Part shown: piece by piece, positions 46,812 to 56,951 of the stretch
Layout of the letters: every line of letters begins with the position of its first letter
Position numbering within the stretch: position 1 is the first letter of the stretch
Source: Paenibacillus sp. JCM 10914
GTDB lineage: Bacteria > Bacillota > Bacilli > Paenibacillales > Paenibacillaceae
DNA length: 64,000 nt
Assembly (NCBI RefSeq): GCF_001315105.1
Contig: NZ_BAZR01000008.1
Coordinates: forward strand, 62,001 to 126,000
Direction: 5' to 3'
Translations under genes and position numbers: made by a program
The notes under the pieces: generated by a model
Seen by the model: the letters and a program-made list of their open reading frames with translations, nothing else
The model's database searches: none
What the model was told of the DNA's origin: nothing

Positions 46812-47369
46812 GTGAATGATGAACCGCACCTAGATCTGCATACACGATATCAAGATGGCGAAGCCGAACGCATGGCTAAGGAGCGAATCCGGAGGGAGAA
46901 TAACCATGAAGGTAGCATAGCTAACAGGCTCTTGCACAGCATTCGGATGTTTCAGAAGCAGGAATGGGATCAGCAGATGATTTCCGGTCATACACCAGGT
47001 GAAATTCGCGTGCTGATTGGACTTAAGCGTTGTGGGAGACCGGATGGGCCTGGCATGAAGGTGTCGGAAATCAGCGAGATGATGAACGTTACATCACCGA
47101 CGATTACCCAGTTCATTAATGCCTTGGAATGCAAGGGGCTCGTGGAGCGGGTGATGGATCAGCGCGACCGCCGTGTCGTTCGCGTCCAGATGACCGCTGC
47201 TGGCGAGGAAGTGGTAACCCAGGCGTTTGCGAATCTGCACCAGCACTTTAACGGTCTCGTTGAATACCTGGGTGAAGAGGCCAGCGTCAAATTGACGGAA
47301 TTGTTAACCAAGGTTTATGAGTATAAAGCCCAAGCGGGCAAGAATAAACAAACCTCGGAAGATGAATAG
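46812..47369 (+). CDS. MarR-family regulator of the ABC exporter
   Basis: The 185-residue regulator has a winged helix with KVSEISEMMNVTSPTITQFINALECKGLVERVMDQRDRRVVRVQMT at about 93-138. The N-terminal charged extension of about 40 residues is unusual for MarR proteins. Start GTG 46812 has GAGGTGG upstream. It lies directly before a heterodimeric ABC exporter (gap of 11 bases). A TAGTTA-N3-TAACTA palindrome sits in its promoter. It probably represses the whole operon until a drug or metabolite binds. Confidence 0.85.
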   Translation: MNDEPHLDLHTRYQDGEAERMAKERIRRENNHEGSIANRLLHSIRMFQKQEWDQQMISGHTPGEIRVLIGLKRCGRPDGPGMKVSEISEMMNVTSPTITQFINALECKGLVERVMDQRDRRVVRVQMTAAGEEVVTQAFANLHQHFNGLVEYLGEEASVKLTELLTKVYEYKAQAGKNKQTSEDE

Positions 47370-47380
47370 GGGGTGGGCTC

Positions 47381-49108
47381 TTGTTACAACTGTTTCGATA
47401 TATGAAGCCTTATAAGACAGCTGTGTTTTTTGTTTTGTTGTTTACTTTTTTTCAATGTTTGTCCGAGTTGTATCTGCCTACCTTAATGGCGGATATTGTC
47501 GATGTCGGCATCGTTGAAGGGGATATCCCTTATATATGGACCGTTGGCGGCTTTATGTTATTAGTTGCTTTGGGGGGGATGGTCTGTTCCATCATAGCCA
47601 GCTACTTGGCGTCCAAATCGGCAGCCGGTTTCGGCAAAATCCTGCGCGGTCGTGTTTTTTCGCATGTAGAGAATTTCACGCTGCAGGAGTTTGACAAGAT
47701 CGGTACAGCTTCTCTGATTACACGGACCACGAATGACATCACCCAAGTGCAGCAAGTTACGATCATGATTCTGCGGATGATGGCGATTGCACCGATGATG
47801 TGTATCGGAGGCATCGTCATGGCATTGTCCAGGGATACTGGCCTGACAACGGTGCTGCTGGTCGTGCTTCCCGTGCTGGCGCTGACGATATTCCTGATTG
47901 CTAAGAAGGGAATACCGCTCTTCAAAGCGATCCAGACCAAGATCGATACGCTTAGCCGGGTCGTTCGGGAGAGTCTGACTGGCATCCGGGTCGTTCGTTC
48001 ATTTAACCGTGTGAAGCATGAGACTGCACGCTTTAATGATGCGAATGAGGATCTTACGGCAACGTCTATCAAAGTGAACATCATCATGGGGGCCATGATG
48101 CCCGTCATGATGCTGGTCATGAACTTCGCTACTCTGGCTATCGTTTGGTTCGGGGGTCAGCGCATCGATAAGGGGCATATGATGGTTGGCGATTTGATGG
48201 CATTTCTTCAATACGCCATGATGATTATGTTCTCGTTAATTATGTTGTCGGTCATGTTCGTCATGATCCCGCGTGCCCAAGCATCCGCGGTTCGCATTCA
48301 GGAAGTGCTGAATATGGCGCCTGAAATTCATGATCCCGAACAGCCGCACAATGCAGGACGCCAACGCGGCACCCTGACATTCGAGGATGTTACCTTCTAT
48401 TATCCGGGCGCGGAGGAGCCGGCGATCAGCCATATTTCCTTTGAAGCTGGTCCTGGGGAAGTGACGGCTATTATTGGTGGAACGGGCTCAGGCAAGTCCA
48501 CGTTGATCAGTCTGATCCCTAGGTTCTATGATGTGACCGAAGGCCGGATACGGGTCAATGGTACTGATATCCGCGAGATGACCCAGAAGGACCTAAGAGA
48601 GCGAATCGGCTTCGTGCCGCAGAAAGCGCTGCTGTTTACCGGCACGATCGCAGAGAATATTCGTTATGGCAAGGAGGAAGCCACCGAGCAGGAGATTCAG
48701 CGAGCGGCCGAGATTGCGCAAGCTGCCGACTTCATCCATGCGATGGATGGCGGGTATGAGGCTGAGATTAGTCAAGGCGGAAGCAACGTCTCCGGCGGGC
48801 AGAAGCAGCGGTTATCAATTGCGAGAGCGCTCGTTAGGCAGGCGGAGATCTATGTATTTGACGACAGTTTCTCCGCGCTCGATTATAAGACGGATGCGAA
48901 GCTACGCGCAGCCTTGCGCCAGGAAATCACGGATGCCTCCGTGTTGATTGTGGCGCAGCGAGTAAGCACGGTTATGGATGCTGACCGGATCATTGTCCTG
49001 CATGAAGGAAAGGTGGCTGGGATGGGGACGCATGATGAGCTGATGAGCACAAGCGAGGTATACCGCGAGATCGTAACCTCCCAGTTGTCAGAGGAGGAGA
49101 TCGCTTGA
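47381..49108 (+). CDS. Heterodimeric ABC exporter, subunit 1
   Basis: A 575-residue half-transporter of the LmrCD/BmrCD/YheIH type. The six-helix membrane domain begins with LFRYMKPYKTAVFFVLLFTFFQC. The ATPase domain has Walker A IGGTGSGKSTLI, a Q-loop in VPQKALLFTGT, signature VSGGQKQR and Walker B IYVFDDSFSALD. The residue after Walker B is Asp, where active sites have Glu. This is the degenerate site seen in heterodimeric exporters. Start TTG 47381 follows GGGGGTGG. It overlaps the next gene by four bases (TTGA). The operon order MarR-ABC-ABC suggests multidrug efflux. Confidence 0.88.
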   Translation: MLQLFRYMKPYKTAVFFVLLFTFFQCLSELYLPTLMADIVDVGIVEGDIPYIWTVGGFMLLVALGGMVCSIIASYLASKSAAGFGKILRGRVFSHVENFTLQEFDKIGTASLITRTTNDITQVQQVTIMILRMMAIAPMMCIGGIVMALSRDTGLTTVLLVVLPVLALTIFLIAKKGIPLFKAIQTKIDTLSRVVRESLTGIRVVRSFNRVKHETARFNDANEDLTATSIKVNIIMGAMMPVMMLVMNFATLAIVWFGGQRIDKGHMMVGDLMAFLQYAMMIMFSLIMLSVMFVMIPRAQASAVRIQEVLNMAPEIHDPEQPHNAGRQRGTLTFEDVTFYYPGAEEPAISHISFEAGPGEVTAIIGGTGSGKSTLISLIPRFYDVTEGRIRVNGTDIREMTQKDLRERIGFVPQKALLFTGTIAENIRYGKEEATEQEIQRAAEIAQAADFIHAMDGGYEAEISQGGSNVSGGQKQRLSIARALVRQAEIYVFDDSFSALDYKTDAKLRAALRQEITDASVLIVAQRVSTVMDADRIIVLHEGKVAGMGTHDELMSTSEVYREIVTSQLSEEEIA

Positions 49109-50973
49109 GTGAGAAGCAGCGGAAAGGGCATCCGGGACCAGGCGGTCCATTTGGCGGACCTCACGGCCCGGGAATGCCCGGAGCGAAGGCAAAGGATTTC
49201 AAAGGAACTTTCAAGCGGTTGGCACGCTACCTTAAGCCGCATAGCGGTAAGCTGCTTATCGTATTGATTGCAGCGATTCTCAGCACGATCTTCAGCATTG
49301 TGAGTCCGAAGATTTTGGGTAATGCGACAACCATTCTGTTCGACGGCTTATTGGCTCGAATGCAAGGGGATCCGAATGCCAGCATTGACTTTGCGGCCAT
49401 CCAGCTCATTATGTTATGGCTGGCAGGATTATATATCCTCAGCTCATTGTTCGCATATATTCAGCAGTACGTGATGGCAGGGGTCGCTCAGCGAACGGTA
49501 TACGATTTACGGAAAACGGTGTACGACAAGCTGGGCAAACTGCCGCTGAAGTACTTCGACTCCCGTACGCACGGGGAGACGCTCAGCCGGGTGACGAACG
49601 ATATGGACAATATCAGCAACACACTCCAGCAGAGCTTGATGCAGATGATCACGTCGCTTGTAACCCTTGTCGGTGTCATCGTCATGATGCTGACGATCAG
49701 TCCATTGCTGACGCTGGTTGTCATTCTGACATTACCGCTTAGCGTGATCGTAACGATTCTGGTTGCCAAGCGATCACAGGGACATTTTGTCGCGCAGCAG
49801 AAGCATCTTGGTGATCTGAATGGACATGTGGAAGAGATGTATACGGGGCACCGGGTGGTGAAGGCTTTCGGCCGGGAGCAACAGTCCTTGCAGAAGTTCG
49901 ATCAGGTCAACGATAAATTGTATGAAGCGGGCTGGAAATCCCAATTTATCTCCGGAGCCATCATGCCGCTCATGAGTTTTGTTGGCAACATCGGGTATGT
50001 AATCGTCAGCGTTGTCGGAGGTGTGCTCGTGACCCGCAATGCGATCCAGATCGGTGACATACAGGCTTTCATCCAATATTCGCGCCAGTTTACGCAGCCG
50101 ATCACGCAGTTGGCCAATATTGCGAACGTGATTCAGTCCACGATTGCTTCGGCTGAACGCGTATTCGAAGTGCTTGATGAGGAAGAAGAGGTGGCTGAGG
50201 ATAGCGCACCGAAGTCGATTCGCTATCCTCAGGGAGATGTGTCTTTCCAAGGTGTAAGTTTTGGCTACAAGGAAGGCCAGCATTTAATCGAGGATATGAA
50301 TGTGGATGTACGACATGGGCAAACGGTAGCGATTGTGGGTCCAACCGGGGCGGGCAAGACCACGCTCATCAATCTCCTCATGCGGTTCTATGAAATCAAT
50401 GCAGGCAGGATTACAATTGATGGGACAGACATCACGTCCATGGAGCGCGGCGAGCTGCGCAGCTTGTTCGGCATGGTGCTGCAGGATACCTGGCTCTTCA
50501 ACGGCACTATTCGGGAGAACATCGGTTATGGCCGGGAGAACGCAACGGAAGCAGAGATTATTCGCGCAGCCGAGGCTGCCCATGCGGATCACTTTATCCG
50601 AACGCTGCCAGATGGGTATGACACGATATTGAACGAAGAGGCTTCCAATATATCGCAAGGTCAGAAACAACTGCTCACGATTGCCAGAGCGATCCTTGCC
50701 GATCCGGCGATCTTGATTCTGGATGAGGCTACGAGCAGCGTAGATACCCGTACCGAGCTGTATATTCAGAAAGCAATGAACGATTTAATGAAGGATCGTA
50801 CCAGCTTCGTTATTGCCCATCGCCTATCTACAATACGTGATGCCGACCTGATTCTGGTCATGAACAACGGCAGCATCGTCGAGAAGGGAAATCACCATGA
50901 ACTGCTCGAACAGGGTGGCTTCTATGCCGACCTGTACAATAGCCAGTTCAGTGATCAGCCAGAGGTAGGTTAA
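49105..50973 (+). CDS. Heterodimeric ABC exporter, subunit 2
   Basis: The partner of the preceding gene (622 residues) starts at TTG 49105, overlapping its stop, behind AGAGGAGG. A Gly/Pro-rich tail (HPGPGGPFGGPHGPGMPG) precedes the membrane domain. The ATPase domain has Walker A GPTGAGKTTLI, signature ISQGQKQ and Walker B ILILDEATSSVD with the catalytic Glu. This subunit therefore carries the canonical Glu and the first one the degenerate site. Tail and order are typical of Paenibacillus and Clostridium exporters. A strong terminator follows. Confidence 0.88.
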   Translation: MSEKQRKGHPGPGGPFGGPHGPGMPGAKAKDFKGTFKRLARYLKPHSGKLLIVLIAAILSTIFSIVSPKILGNATTILFDGLLARMQGDPNASIDFAAIQLIMLWLAGLYILSSLFAYIQQYVMAGVAQRTVYDLRKTVYDKLGKLPLKYFDSRTHGETLSRVTNDMDNISNTLQQSLMQMITSLVTLVGVIVMMLTISPLLTLVVILTLPLSVIVTILVAKRSQGHFVAQQKHLGDLNGHVEEMYTGHRVVKAFGREQQSLQKFDQVNDKLYEAGWKSQFISGAIMPLMSFVGNIGYVIVSVVGGVLVTRNAIQIGDIQAFIQYSRQFTQPITQLANIANVIQSTIASAERVFEVLDEEEEVAEDSAPKSIRYPQGDVSFQGVSFGYKEGQHLIEDMNVDVRHGQTVAIVGPTGAGKTTLINLLMRFYEINAGRITIDGTDITSMERGELRSLFGMVLQDTWLFNGTIRENIGYGRENATEAEIIRAAEAAHADHFIRTLPDGYDTILNEEASNISQGQKQLLTIARAILADPAILILDEATSSVDTRTELYIQKAMNDLMKDRTSFVIAHRLSTIRDADLILVMNNGSIVEKGNHHELLEQGGFYADLYNSQFSDQPEVG

Positions 50974-50997
50974 ACTGTTCATATTATCAAGCGCGGC

Positions 50998-51046
50998 GGG
51001 GTGTTCCTGAGATAGCTTATCTACTCAGGAACACCCCGATTTATAT
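50998..51046 (+). terminator. Intrinsic terminator after the ABC exporter operon
   Basis: GGGGTGTTCCTGAG (50998-51011) pairs perfectly with CTCAGGAACACCCC (51024-51037), followed by GATTTAT. Confidence 0.85.
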
Positions 51047-51148
51047 TCATGTCCACTAGTCTCTTCCATATGCTCTTGCCTCTGATCATAGATTCCTAAG
51101 AAAGGGTAATAATAACCACGAGCAAGCTGATGGATGGGGGGAAGTGCC

Positions 51149-52041
51149 ATGAAATTCAACCGTGCCTTACTATTGTACAACCGCAATGCGGGCCAGCAAG
51201 AGATTGTTCAGCAGCTAGCCGCTATTATTCCCATATTGGCAGGGGAGATCAAGGAACTCGTCTTATACCAGACCACCGAGCCGGGCGAAGGTGAGCAAGT
51301 ATGCAGGGATCGGGGAGAGCGGTTTGAGCTTATTCTGATCATGGGCGGAGACGGCTCGGTTCATGAATGCGTCAACGGTATCGTTATGCTTGAGCTCCGC
51401 CGGTTATCGGTATTTTGCCTGCCGGCACCTGTAACGATTTTGCGCGTTCGCTTGAGTTACCGATCGATTTGATGGAAGCTGCGCGCGATTTGATGCTCGG
51501 TCATACGCATGAACTGGATATCGGGAAGGTGAACGACCGGGTATTCACCAATTTTTTTGGAATTGGCTTGATTACGGATACTTCTGAGAATATTAATTCT
51601 GAGCTCAAGGGAACGCTCGGCAGGCTTAGTTATTTTATAAGCACGCTCCAGACGGTTCGCACGACAGAGCCCTTTCGTTATGGGGTGGAGCTGGATGGAC
51701 ACACCCGCACTGGAGACGCTGTCATGATCTATATATCGAATGGTCGTTCACTTGGGACGCAGACGCTGCCATTTTCCAGAGAATCACTTCATGATGGTCT
51801 GCTTGACGTGCTGATCATAAAGGAGGCAGGCATTCCGCTGCTAAAGGAGCTTCTTGGCCGCAAAGTTCAAGGAGAATGGAAACCGGACAACGATCGTATT
51901 GAGTACGTGCAAGCTGCTTCGGTTCGTCTCACAACGGATCACCCGATGCGGGCTGATACTGATGGGGAAGTCTATATAGAAGTTCCTGCAGCAATAACTA
52001 TAATGCCGCGAGCACTCCGGTTTTTGACCGGTTTTAAGTGA
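51149..52041 (+). CDS. Diacylglycerol/lipid kinase, DagK/YegS family (frameshifted near 51400)
   Basis: Start ATG 51149 follows GGGGGGAAG and reads MKFNRALLLYNRNAGQ. The ATP-binding GGDGSVHECVNGI is present at about 73. The next segment must shift by one missing base near 51385-51403, giving PPVIGILPAGTCNDFARSLELP, the second glycine-rich motif of the family. Joined length is 297 residues, with FFGIGLITD and the C-terminal TDGEVY. It probably phosphorylates diacylglycerol or a related lipid; DgkB recycles lipid left by LtaS. No ltaS gene is near it. Confidence 0.83.
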
Positions 52042-52061
52042 TCGAGCAGGCATATTGTAAG

Positions 52062-52089
52062 TTGCAATTTCATATGGTTCTTTTATAAT
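52062..52089 (+). promoter_or_regulatory. Promoter of the small zincin gene
   Basis: TTGCAA (52062-52067) and TATAAT (52084-52089) are 16 bases apart. The -10 is full consensus. Confidence 0.7.
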
Positions 52090-52127
52090 GATGTTTATGT
52101 TTATATCTTTAAAGGGAGCCATGATCT

Positions 52128-52580
52128 TTGAATAAGTCCGAACGGAACCGAATTACGGAGGAGCTTCTACGTCGGTCGGGCAGCAGCGTCACCGTAAGCA
52201 TGGAACCATATTTTCCAGGGGGCCGGTTAATCGGCGGGAAGTATGCCATGAACTCGCATAGTGTGACCATGTATACCGAAGTCATCCGCCAGCAGTGTCT
52301 GCAACTGTTTGGCACACTTGAAGTCGAGCACGCTTATTATGCGGTTGTGTTTGCACATGAGCTGGGTCATTCCGTAGATTTTACGCTGACTGATTTATGT
52401 GATCGGTTAGATGATTCAGCGGATGAAGGCGACCAGAAGCAGATTGCGTTGCAAATCGAGGAGAATGCTTGGAATAATGCCATGCCCTGGATCCAGGATA
52501 TCGATCCGAATTTCGTCGGTGTAATCATGGATCGTTCGTTGGCTGCATACCGTGGTGAGATTACATCGTTGACTGTCTGA
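52128..52580 (+). CDS. Small putative zinc metallopeptidase (HELGH)
   Basis: The 150-residue protein starts at TTG 52128, nine bases after AAAGGGAG. It has VFAHELGHSVD with the zinc motif His77-Glu78-x-x-His81, and QIEENAWNNA at 109-118, whose Glu could be the third ligand. This looks like a compact gluzincin fold, but I cannot place it in a named family. No signal peptide or helix is seen, so it is probably cytoplasmic. It stands alone with its own promoter and terminator. It resembles the protease half of ImmA/IrrE-type proteins in size, but without a close motif match. Confidence 0.6.
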   Translation: MNKSERNRITEELLRRSGSSVTVSMEPYFPGGRLIGGKYAMNSHSVTMYTEVIRQQCLQLFGTLEVEHAYYAVVFAHELGHSVDFTLTDLCDRLDDSADEGDQKQIALQIEENAWNNAMPWIQDIDPNFVGVIMDRSLAAYRGEITSLTV

Positions 52581-52633
52581 GGACGGTCGCTTACCAAACC
52601 AAGCAGTAGGACAAGATAGTTAACGATTAAGAT

Positions 52634-52685
52634 AGGGACTGAAGTGCCAGCCGCGCATGCGGCCGGTACTCCAGTCCCTTTTTGC
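52634..52685 (+). terminator. Terminator between the zincin and the Rieske oxidoreductase
   Basis: GGGACTG (52634-52640) and CAGTCCC (52672-52678) close a long stem that also pairs AGT with ACT and GCC with GGC, followed by a T run. It lies between convergent genes. Confidence 0.75.
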
Positions 52686-52702
52686 TGTGTGTATTGCTTA
52701 TA

Positions 52703-54256
52703 TCAGGTTTCCTGCTCCAACTTCCTAAGCGGCTCAATGGCTGGTCCCTCCAGCACCTCACCATCATATCGGAAGCGTGAACCGTGACATGGACAGTCCC
52801 ATGACCGCTCACCTTCGTTCCACTCGACCTCGCAGCCCAGATGCGTACAAGTGGTGTCCACGAGATGGAGGTTGCCTTGATCATCTTTAAATGCTCCTGC
52901 TCGTTTGCCGTTATGGCGCACGACAGCCCCCTCACCAAGCGACAACTCCGTGATATCTGCATGGGTTAAGTCCACTTTACCGGCTACGAAATCCTTGGCA
53001 ACGGTAGCGTTCTGGACGATGAAATTTTTGATGCCTGGATCTGCCTTGAACCGTGAGGGGCTGTACAGCTCAGCGTACCGGTTCGACCTGCCCAGAATTT
53101 GATCGCTGATGATATGGGCGGCCAGTGTACCCGTCGTCATTCCCCACTTCCGGAAACCTGTGGCGACTAGGACTCGGTCCTTACTGGAGGTGATGGGGCC
53201 GATATATGGCAGATTGTCCAGCGTCATCAAATCCTGCGTGGACCAGCGGTATGGCACGGAAGAAGCGCCCAGCATATGTCCTGCGAACAAGCTCAGGTTC
53301 TCGTAGTGCTCATGGGTGTGAATGCTTCGTCCTGTTGCATGGTTCTCTCCGCCAACGATAACATGCTCTTCTCCGTTGTAGGTAACGGATCGCAAGGAGC
53401 GGGAAGGCTGATCCACGCTCAAGTACATGCCTCCAGGATATGTGGTTTCAGGCTTGACGGCGATAGCATAAGAACGCTCCGCATGCAGCCTCGTAAAGTA
53501 TAAACCTCCTCCGTCATAGAAAGGGAAGTGGGAGGCGGATACGGCATATTCGCACGTAATTTTATGTCCGCCACGTTTGGTGAATAGCGTGATAGGGCCA
53601 TCGGATTCTATTTTTTCATCCATGGTTGTGTTTTCATAGACCCTTCCACCGAGCTTGAGGAATTGCTCCGTCATATGTTTCAGGAACGCCAGTGGGTGAA
53701 ATTGATATTGGCCCGGCATCTTGATGGAGCCGCGGCTTGGAATTGGGAGAGGGAGATGATCTATCCATTCGCCCGGTATGCCAAGCCGCTCATATGCCTT
53801 CATCTCATCTTCTAATTTATTTCGGAACTGCTCGTCCTCTTGCACATAGATATAAGCATCTTCAAGCTTGAGTCCGTAGTGGTCCTCTTCAGCACCAATG
53901 ATGCTTCGAATGAACTCGATAGCCTCCCGATTCCCTTCGTAATACATACGGGCTTGTTCATCCCCGAAATGACTCGACAATTCGTGATAGATCATGCCAT
54001 GTTGTGCAGTGACCTTGGCCGTCGTAAATCCGGTTGCCCCGTTCAGGATGCGACCTGCATCAAGCAGCACGACGGTTTTACCGGCTTTGGCTAGCAAGTA
54101 GGCTGTCGTCACGCCGGTAATGCCTGCTCCGATGACGGCAACCTCCGTGTTAATGTCCTCGGCAAGGCGGGGATACGATGAGAATTCCGTTGTTGCTCTC
54201 CATAAGGACTCCGGGTATCGCGGAAGTTCCTGAAACGATTGATTGGATACATTCAT
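52703..54256 (-). CDS. FAD-dependent oxidoreductase with C-terminal Rieske [2Fe-2S] domain
   Basis: In this 517-residue protein, the N-terminal FAD domain of the DAO type has VAVIGAGITGVTTAYLLAKAGKTVVLLDA near residue 40. A C-terminal Rieske domain follows with CTHLGCEVEW and CPCHGSRF (Cys-x-His and Cys-x-x-His ligands), near 470-500. Such fusions probably pass electrons from the flavin to an unknown acceptor. Substrate unknown; amino-acid or amine oxidation is likely from the DAO fold. Start ATG 54256 has GAGGAGG upstream. Confidence 0.85.
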   Translation of the reverse strand: MNVSNQSFQELPRYPESLWRATTEFSSYPRLAEDINTEVAVIGAGITGVTTAYLLAKAGKTVVLLDAGRILNGATGFTTAKVTAQHGMIYHELSSHFGDEQARMYYEGNREAIEFIRSIIGAEEDHYGLKLEDAYIYVQEDEQFRNKLEDEMKAYERLGIPGEWIDHLPLPIPSRGSIKMPGQYQFHPLAFLKHMTEQFLKLGGRVYENTTMDEKIESDGPITLFTKRGGHKITCEYAVSASHFPFYDGGGLYFTRLHAERSYAIAVKPETTYPGGMYLSVDQPSRSLRSVTYNGEEHVIVGGENHATGRSIHTHEHYENLSLFAGHMLGASSVPYRWSTQDLMTLDNLPYIGPITSSKDRVLVATGFRKWGMTTGTLAAHIISDQILGRSNRYAELYSPSRFKADPGIKNFIVQNATVAKDFVAGKVDLTHADITELSLGEGAVVRHNGKRAGAFKDDQGNLHLVDTTCTHLGCEVEWNEGERSWDCPCHGSRFRYDGEVLEGPAIEPLRKLEQET

Positions 54257-54476
54257 GCTTATTCCTCCTCAACATTAAGCGAACCGAATCGATTGTCACC
54301 ACTAAAATAGATGTCTTGTTCTCATTATTACCACGAATGAATCATTAGAAACGAAAGGGCGGCACATAACGCGTGTACTCTTTTTTTCAGATTAAACGCT
54401 CATAATTTGGGAGCATTACGCAGAAGCTAAGGCTCAAGCGGAAGATTCGGCATTCTATGAAAATGAGGGATTCTAT

Positions 54477-55837
54477 ATGGCCAGCACGCAGAAACTCGAT
54501 GCAGAACAAGTCAAACAATGGCTGCAAACACGGCTTCACGACGTTGCGGATCTCGAGCAGCGCGCGATGAAGTGTGAGGACGAGCAGACTTATTTAATGT
54601 ATATCAAAAGCATGAGTAATCCGCTGTCCGTACACGAGAACCTGGTTAATCGATTTTATGAGCTGGGGTCGGAGGATCTTTACGAAGAATATATTCGATC
54701 TTTCCCCTCCAGCAGTGAAGCGGAGGATCAGGAAGAGATCGTTCGCCTGCTCCTTAAAGGCTATGTTGTTGTTATCGTTAATGGAAAAGTACTGTTGTTC
54801 GATGCCGTGCTCGTACTTACCAGCTTTATTCAACCGGCGAGCACGGAGAACGTCATACAGGGACCCGACGATTCGTTCACAGAGAATATTGAGATCAATC
54901 TGAATTTGATACGCCATCGTTATCAGACCACGGATTTGAAGGCTGATTTCATGAGTGTCGGCAAAATCTCACAAACCAGGGTCATCATTATGTACGACGA
55001 TAAGAAAGTGGACAAAGGCGTGTTAAAAGAGCTCAAAAAACGTTTATCTGAGCTGAAGTCGGACATCCTGCAATCCGCGTCCGAGATTGAGAAACATACG
55101 ATGCATCCAAGCTCCGCCTCTTCCCCACGCTGATGTTAACCGAGCGGCCCGATCGGACGGTTATGAATATTTCCCAAGGGAAAATTGCTGTGCTTGTGGA
55201 CTCTACCGGTTATGCGATTCTGCTGCCGGCCATATTCAATGATTTCTTCACGGCGATGGATGACAAGATTCAGTTGCCGCCGATTGGGTGGTTCTTAAAG
55301 GGCGTTCGTTATATCGCTTTGTTCGTAACCGTATTGATGCCAAGCTTCTATGTGGCCTTTACATCGTACAACCCGGAGATACTCAAATTGCAGATAACCC
55401 TTCTGGTTGCTGGGAGTCGTGCTACCGTCCCATACCCGTCTTTCTTTGAGGTGCTGTTCATGCTGCTGGCGATGGAATTCTTGACCGAGGCGAGCGTTCG
55501 GTTACCTAAAGCGATCGGTCAGACGGCAACCACGGTAGGCGGTCTCATTCTTGGAACAGCCGCAACAGAGGCGGGGCTCGTGAGTAACGTTATGATCATT
55601 TTGGTTGCGGCAGTGGCAATTACGAATTTTGTCATCCCGATCAATATGATGAGTTCAGGCATCCGGGTGACCAAATATTTGTTCATCGTGCTGTCGATCT
55701 TGTTCGGGCTGGTAGGGATCGTCCTGGGCATGATAGCGATGATTCTGTATCTGACGAGTCTTCGATCCTTCGGTCAACCTTATCTGAGAATGTTCTCGAT
55801 GGATTGGAAGCGGAAGGGGGATCAGCAGAGTGGTTAA
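54477..55837 (+). CDS. GerA-family spore germinant receptor A subunit (frameshifted near 55125)
   Basis: The A subunit of a GerA-type receptor sits in the inner spore membrane and responds to nutrients. Start ATG 54477 has GAGGGA upstream. The N-terminal half carries the soluble GerA domain (NPLSVHENLVNRFYEL, KVLLFDAVLVLTSF, SVGKISQTRVIIMYDD). One base is missing near 55125. Adding it gives SSPTLMLTERPDRTVMNISQGKIAVLVDSTGYAILLPA, the family core. The C-terminal half has membrane helices and the VPYPSFFEVLFMLLAMEFLTEASVRLPKAIGQT motif. Joined length is 453 residues. The B subunit starts eight bases before its end. Confidence 0.87.
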
Positions 55838-56951
55838 GAATAAATATTTCTATTACCTCTTTCTGCTCAATGCATCGATCAACCTGATCAATTACGTGCC
55901 GCGGATTCTGATCCAGGACCGATTCCAAGGGGCGTTAATGTCCATTTTGATTGCGATTCCGGTCGGTTTGCTCTGTATGTTCATCTTCATCAAATTGATA
56001 CAGAAGTTCCCGAACGAAGGATTGCCAGAAATTCTGAATTCGACCTTTCCAAGGTGGCTCTCCACCATCTTGTTGATTCTCTATGGGTTAGGCTGGTTTT
56101 TCTCCAGTGTGATTACGCTTGTGAGCTTTGTGGATATTACTTCAAGATATATCAATCCGGATGTTGCACCCCAGATTGTGCTCATTGGTTTCCTCGTCGT
56201 CGTGGGGCTCGGGGCGAGACTGGATTCAGAGTCGCTGCTCTATGCGCTTGAGATGATTTTGTATATGGCGATGCCGCTCATTACATATATTAGCTGGCGG
56301 ATTTTCAGTAATCCGTATTTCAGTTGGGATTCGGTACGGCAAGTGATCACTTATCTATGGCATCTCCCCACGTATCGGAGCTTGGCTGCGGCCACTTATA
56401 TCTATACGGGATATATCAATATGGTGGTATTCAATCGAATCTTTCACAAGTTCAAGGTGAGGCATATCTGGGCGATTGGGTTGGTCAGTATACTGGCATT
56501 GGTCGTGTCGATAATTGCCCCGATCGGAATCCTGGGTGCTGACGGCGCAGGCGCGCATGTCTATCCCGCGTTCTCCACCGTCGACGCGCTTCGCATCCGG
56601 TATTTTATTATTGAGCGCATGATTTATGTGTTCTTTGTGGTGTATATGTGCCTCTCGCTCGTAAATTCCGTTATTCACTGGCATGTCGGCAAGGAGCTCA
56701 TACTAGGTGGATTGGGGCAGAAAACCGAACAACCGTCCGATCTACCCAAAGATATTCGTAAGAAACGCAAGTTGGAGTGGTGGGTACTTGGAGTGTTTGC
56801 GAGCATCACTTTCTGCGCAATGGTTATCATTAACCAATACACGCTGAATGACATGGCGATCGTTTTTCTTGACGTGCGTTTCGCCGGCGAGTTTGTATTG
56901 CTTGCCCTTCTGTCAGCTGCTCTTTGGAGAAGAAGGAGGAAGAGAGCGTGA
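55830..56951 (+). CDS. GerA-family spore germinant receptor B subunit (permease-like)
   Basis: The 373-residue protein of the endospore germination permease family (APC-like fold) has about ten membrane helices. It begins NKYFYYLFLLNASINLINYVPRILIQDRFQG. The GTG start at 55830 overlaps the A gene by eight bases. The B subunit binds the germinant in studied receptors. Typical segments are YGLGWFFSSVITLVSF and TYIYTGYINMVVF. The charged linker QKTEQPSDLPKDIRKKRKLEWW precedes the last two helices. It overlaps the C gene by four bases. Confidence 0.88.
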   Translation: MVKNKYFYYLFLLNASINLINYVPRILIQDRFQGALMSILIAIPVGLLCMFIFIKLIQKFPNEGLPEILNSTFPRWLSTILLILYGLGWFFSSVITLVSFVDITSRYINPDVAPQIVLIGFLVVVGLGARLDSESLLYALEMILYMAMPLITYISWRIFSNPYFSWDSVRQVITYLWHLPTYRSLAAATYIYTGYINMVVFNRIFHKFKVRHIWAIGLVSILALVVSIIAPIGILGADGAGAHVYPAFSTVDALRIRYFIIERMIYVFFVVYMCLSLVNSVIHWHVGKELILGGLGQKTEQPSDLPKDIRKKRKLEWWVLGVFASITFCAMVIINQYTLNDMAIVFLDVRFAGEFVLLALLSAALWRRRRKRA

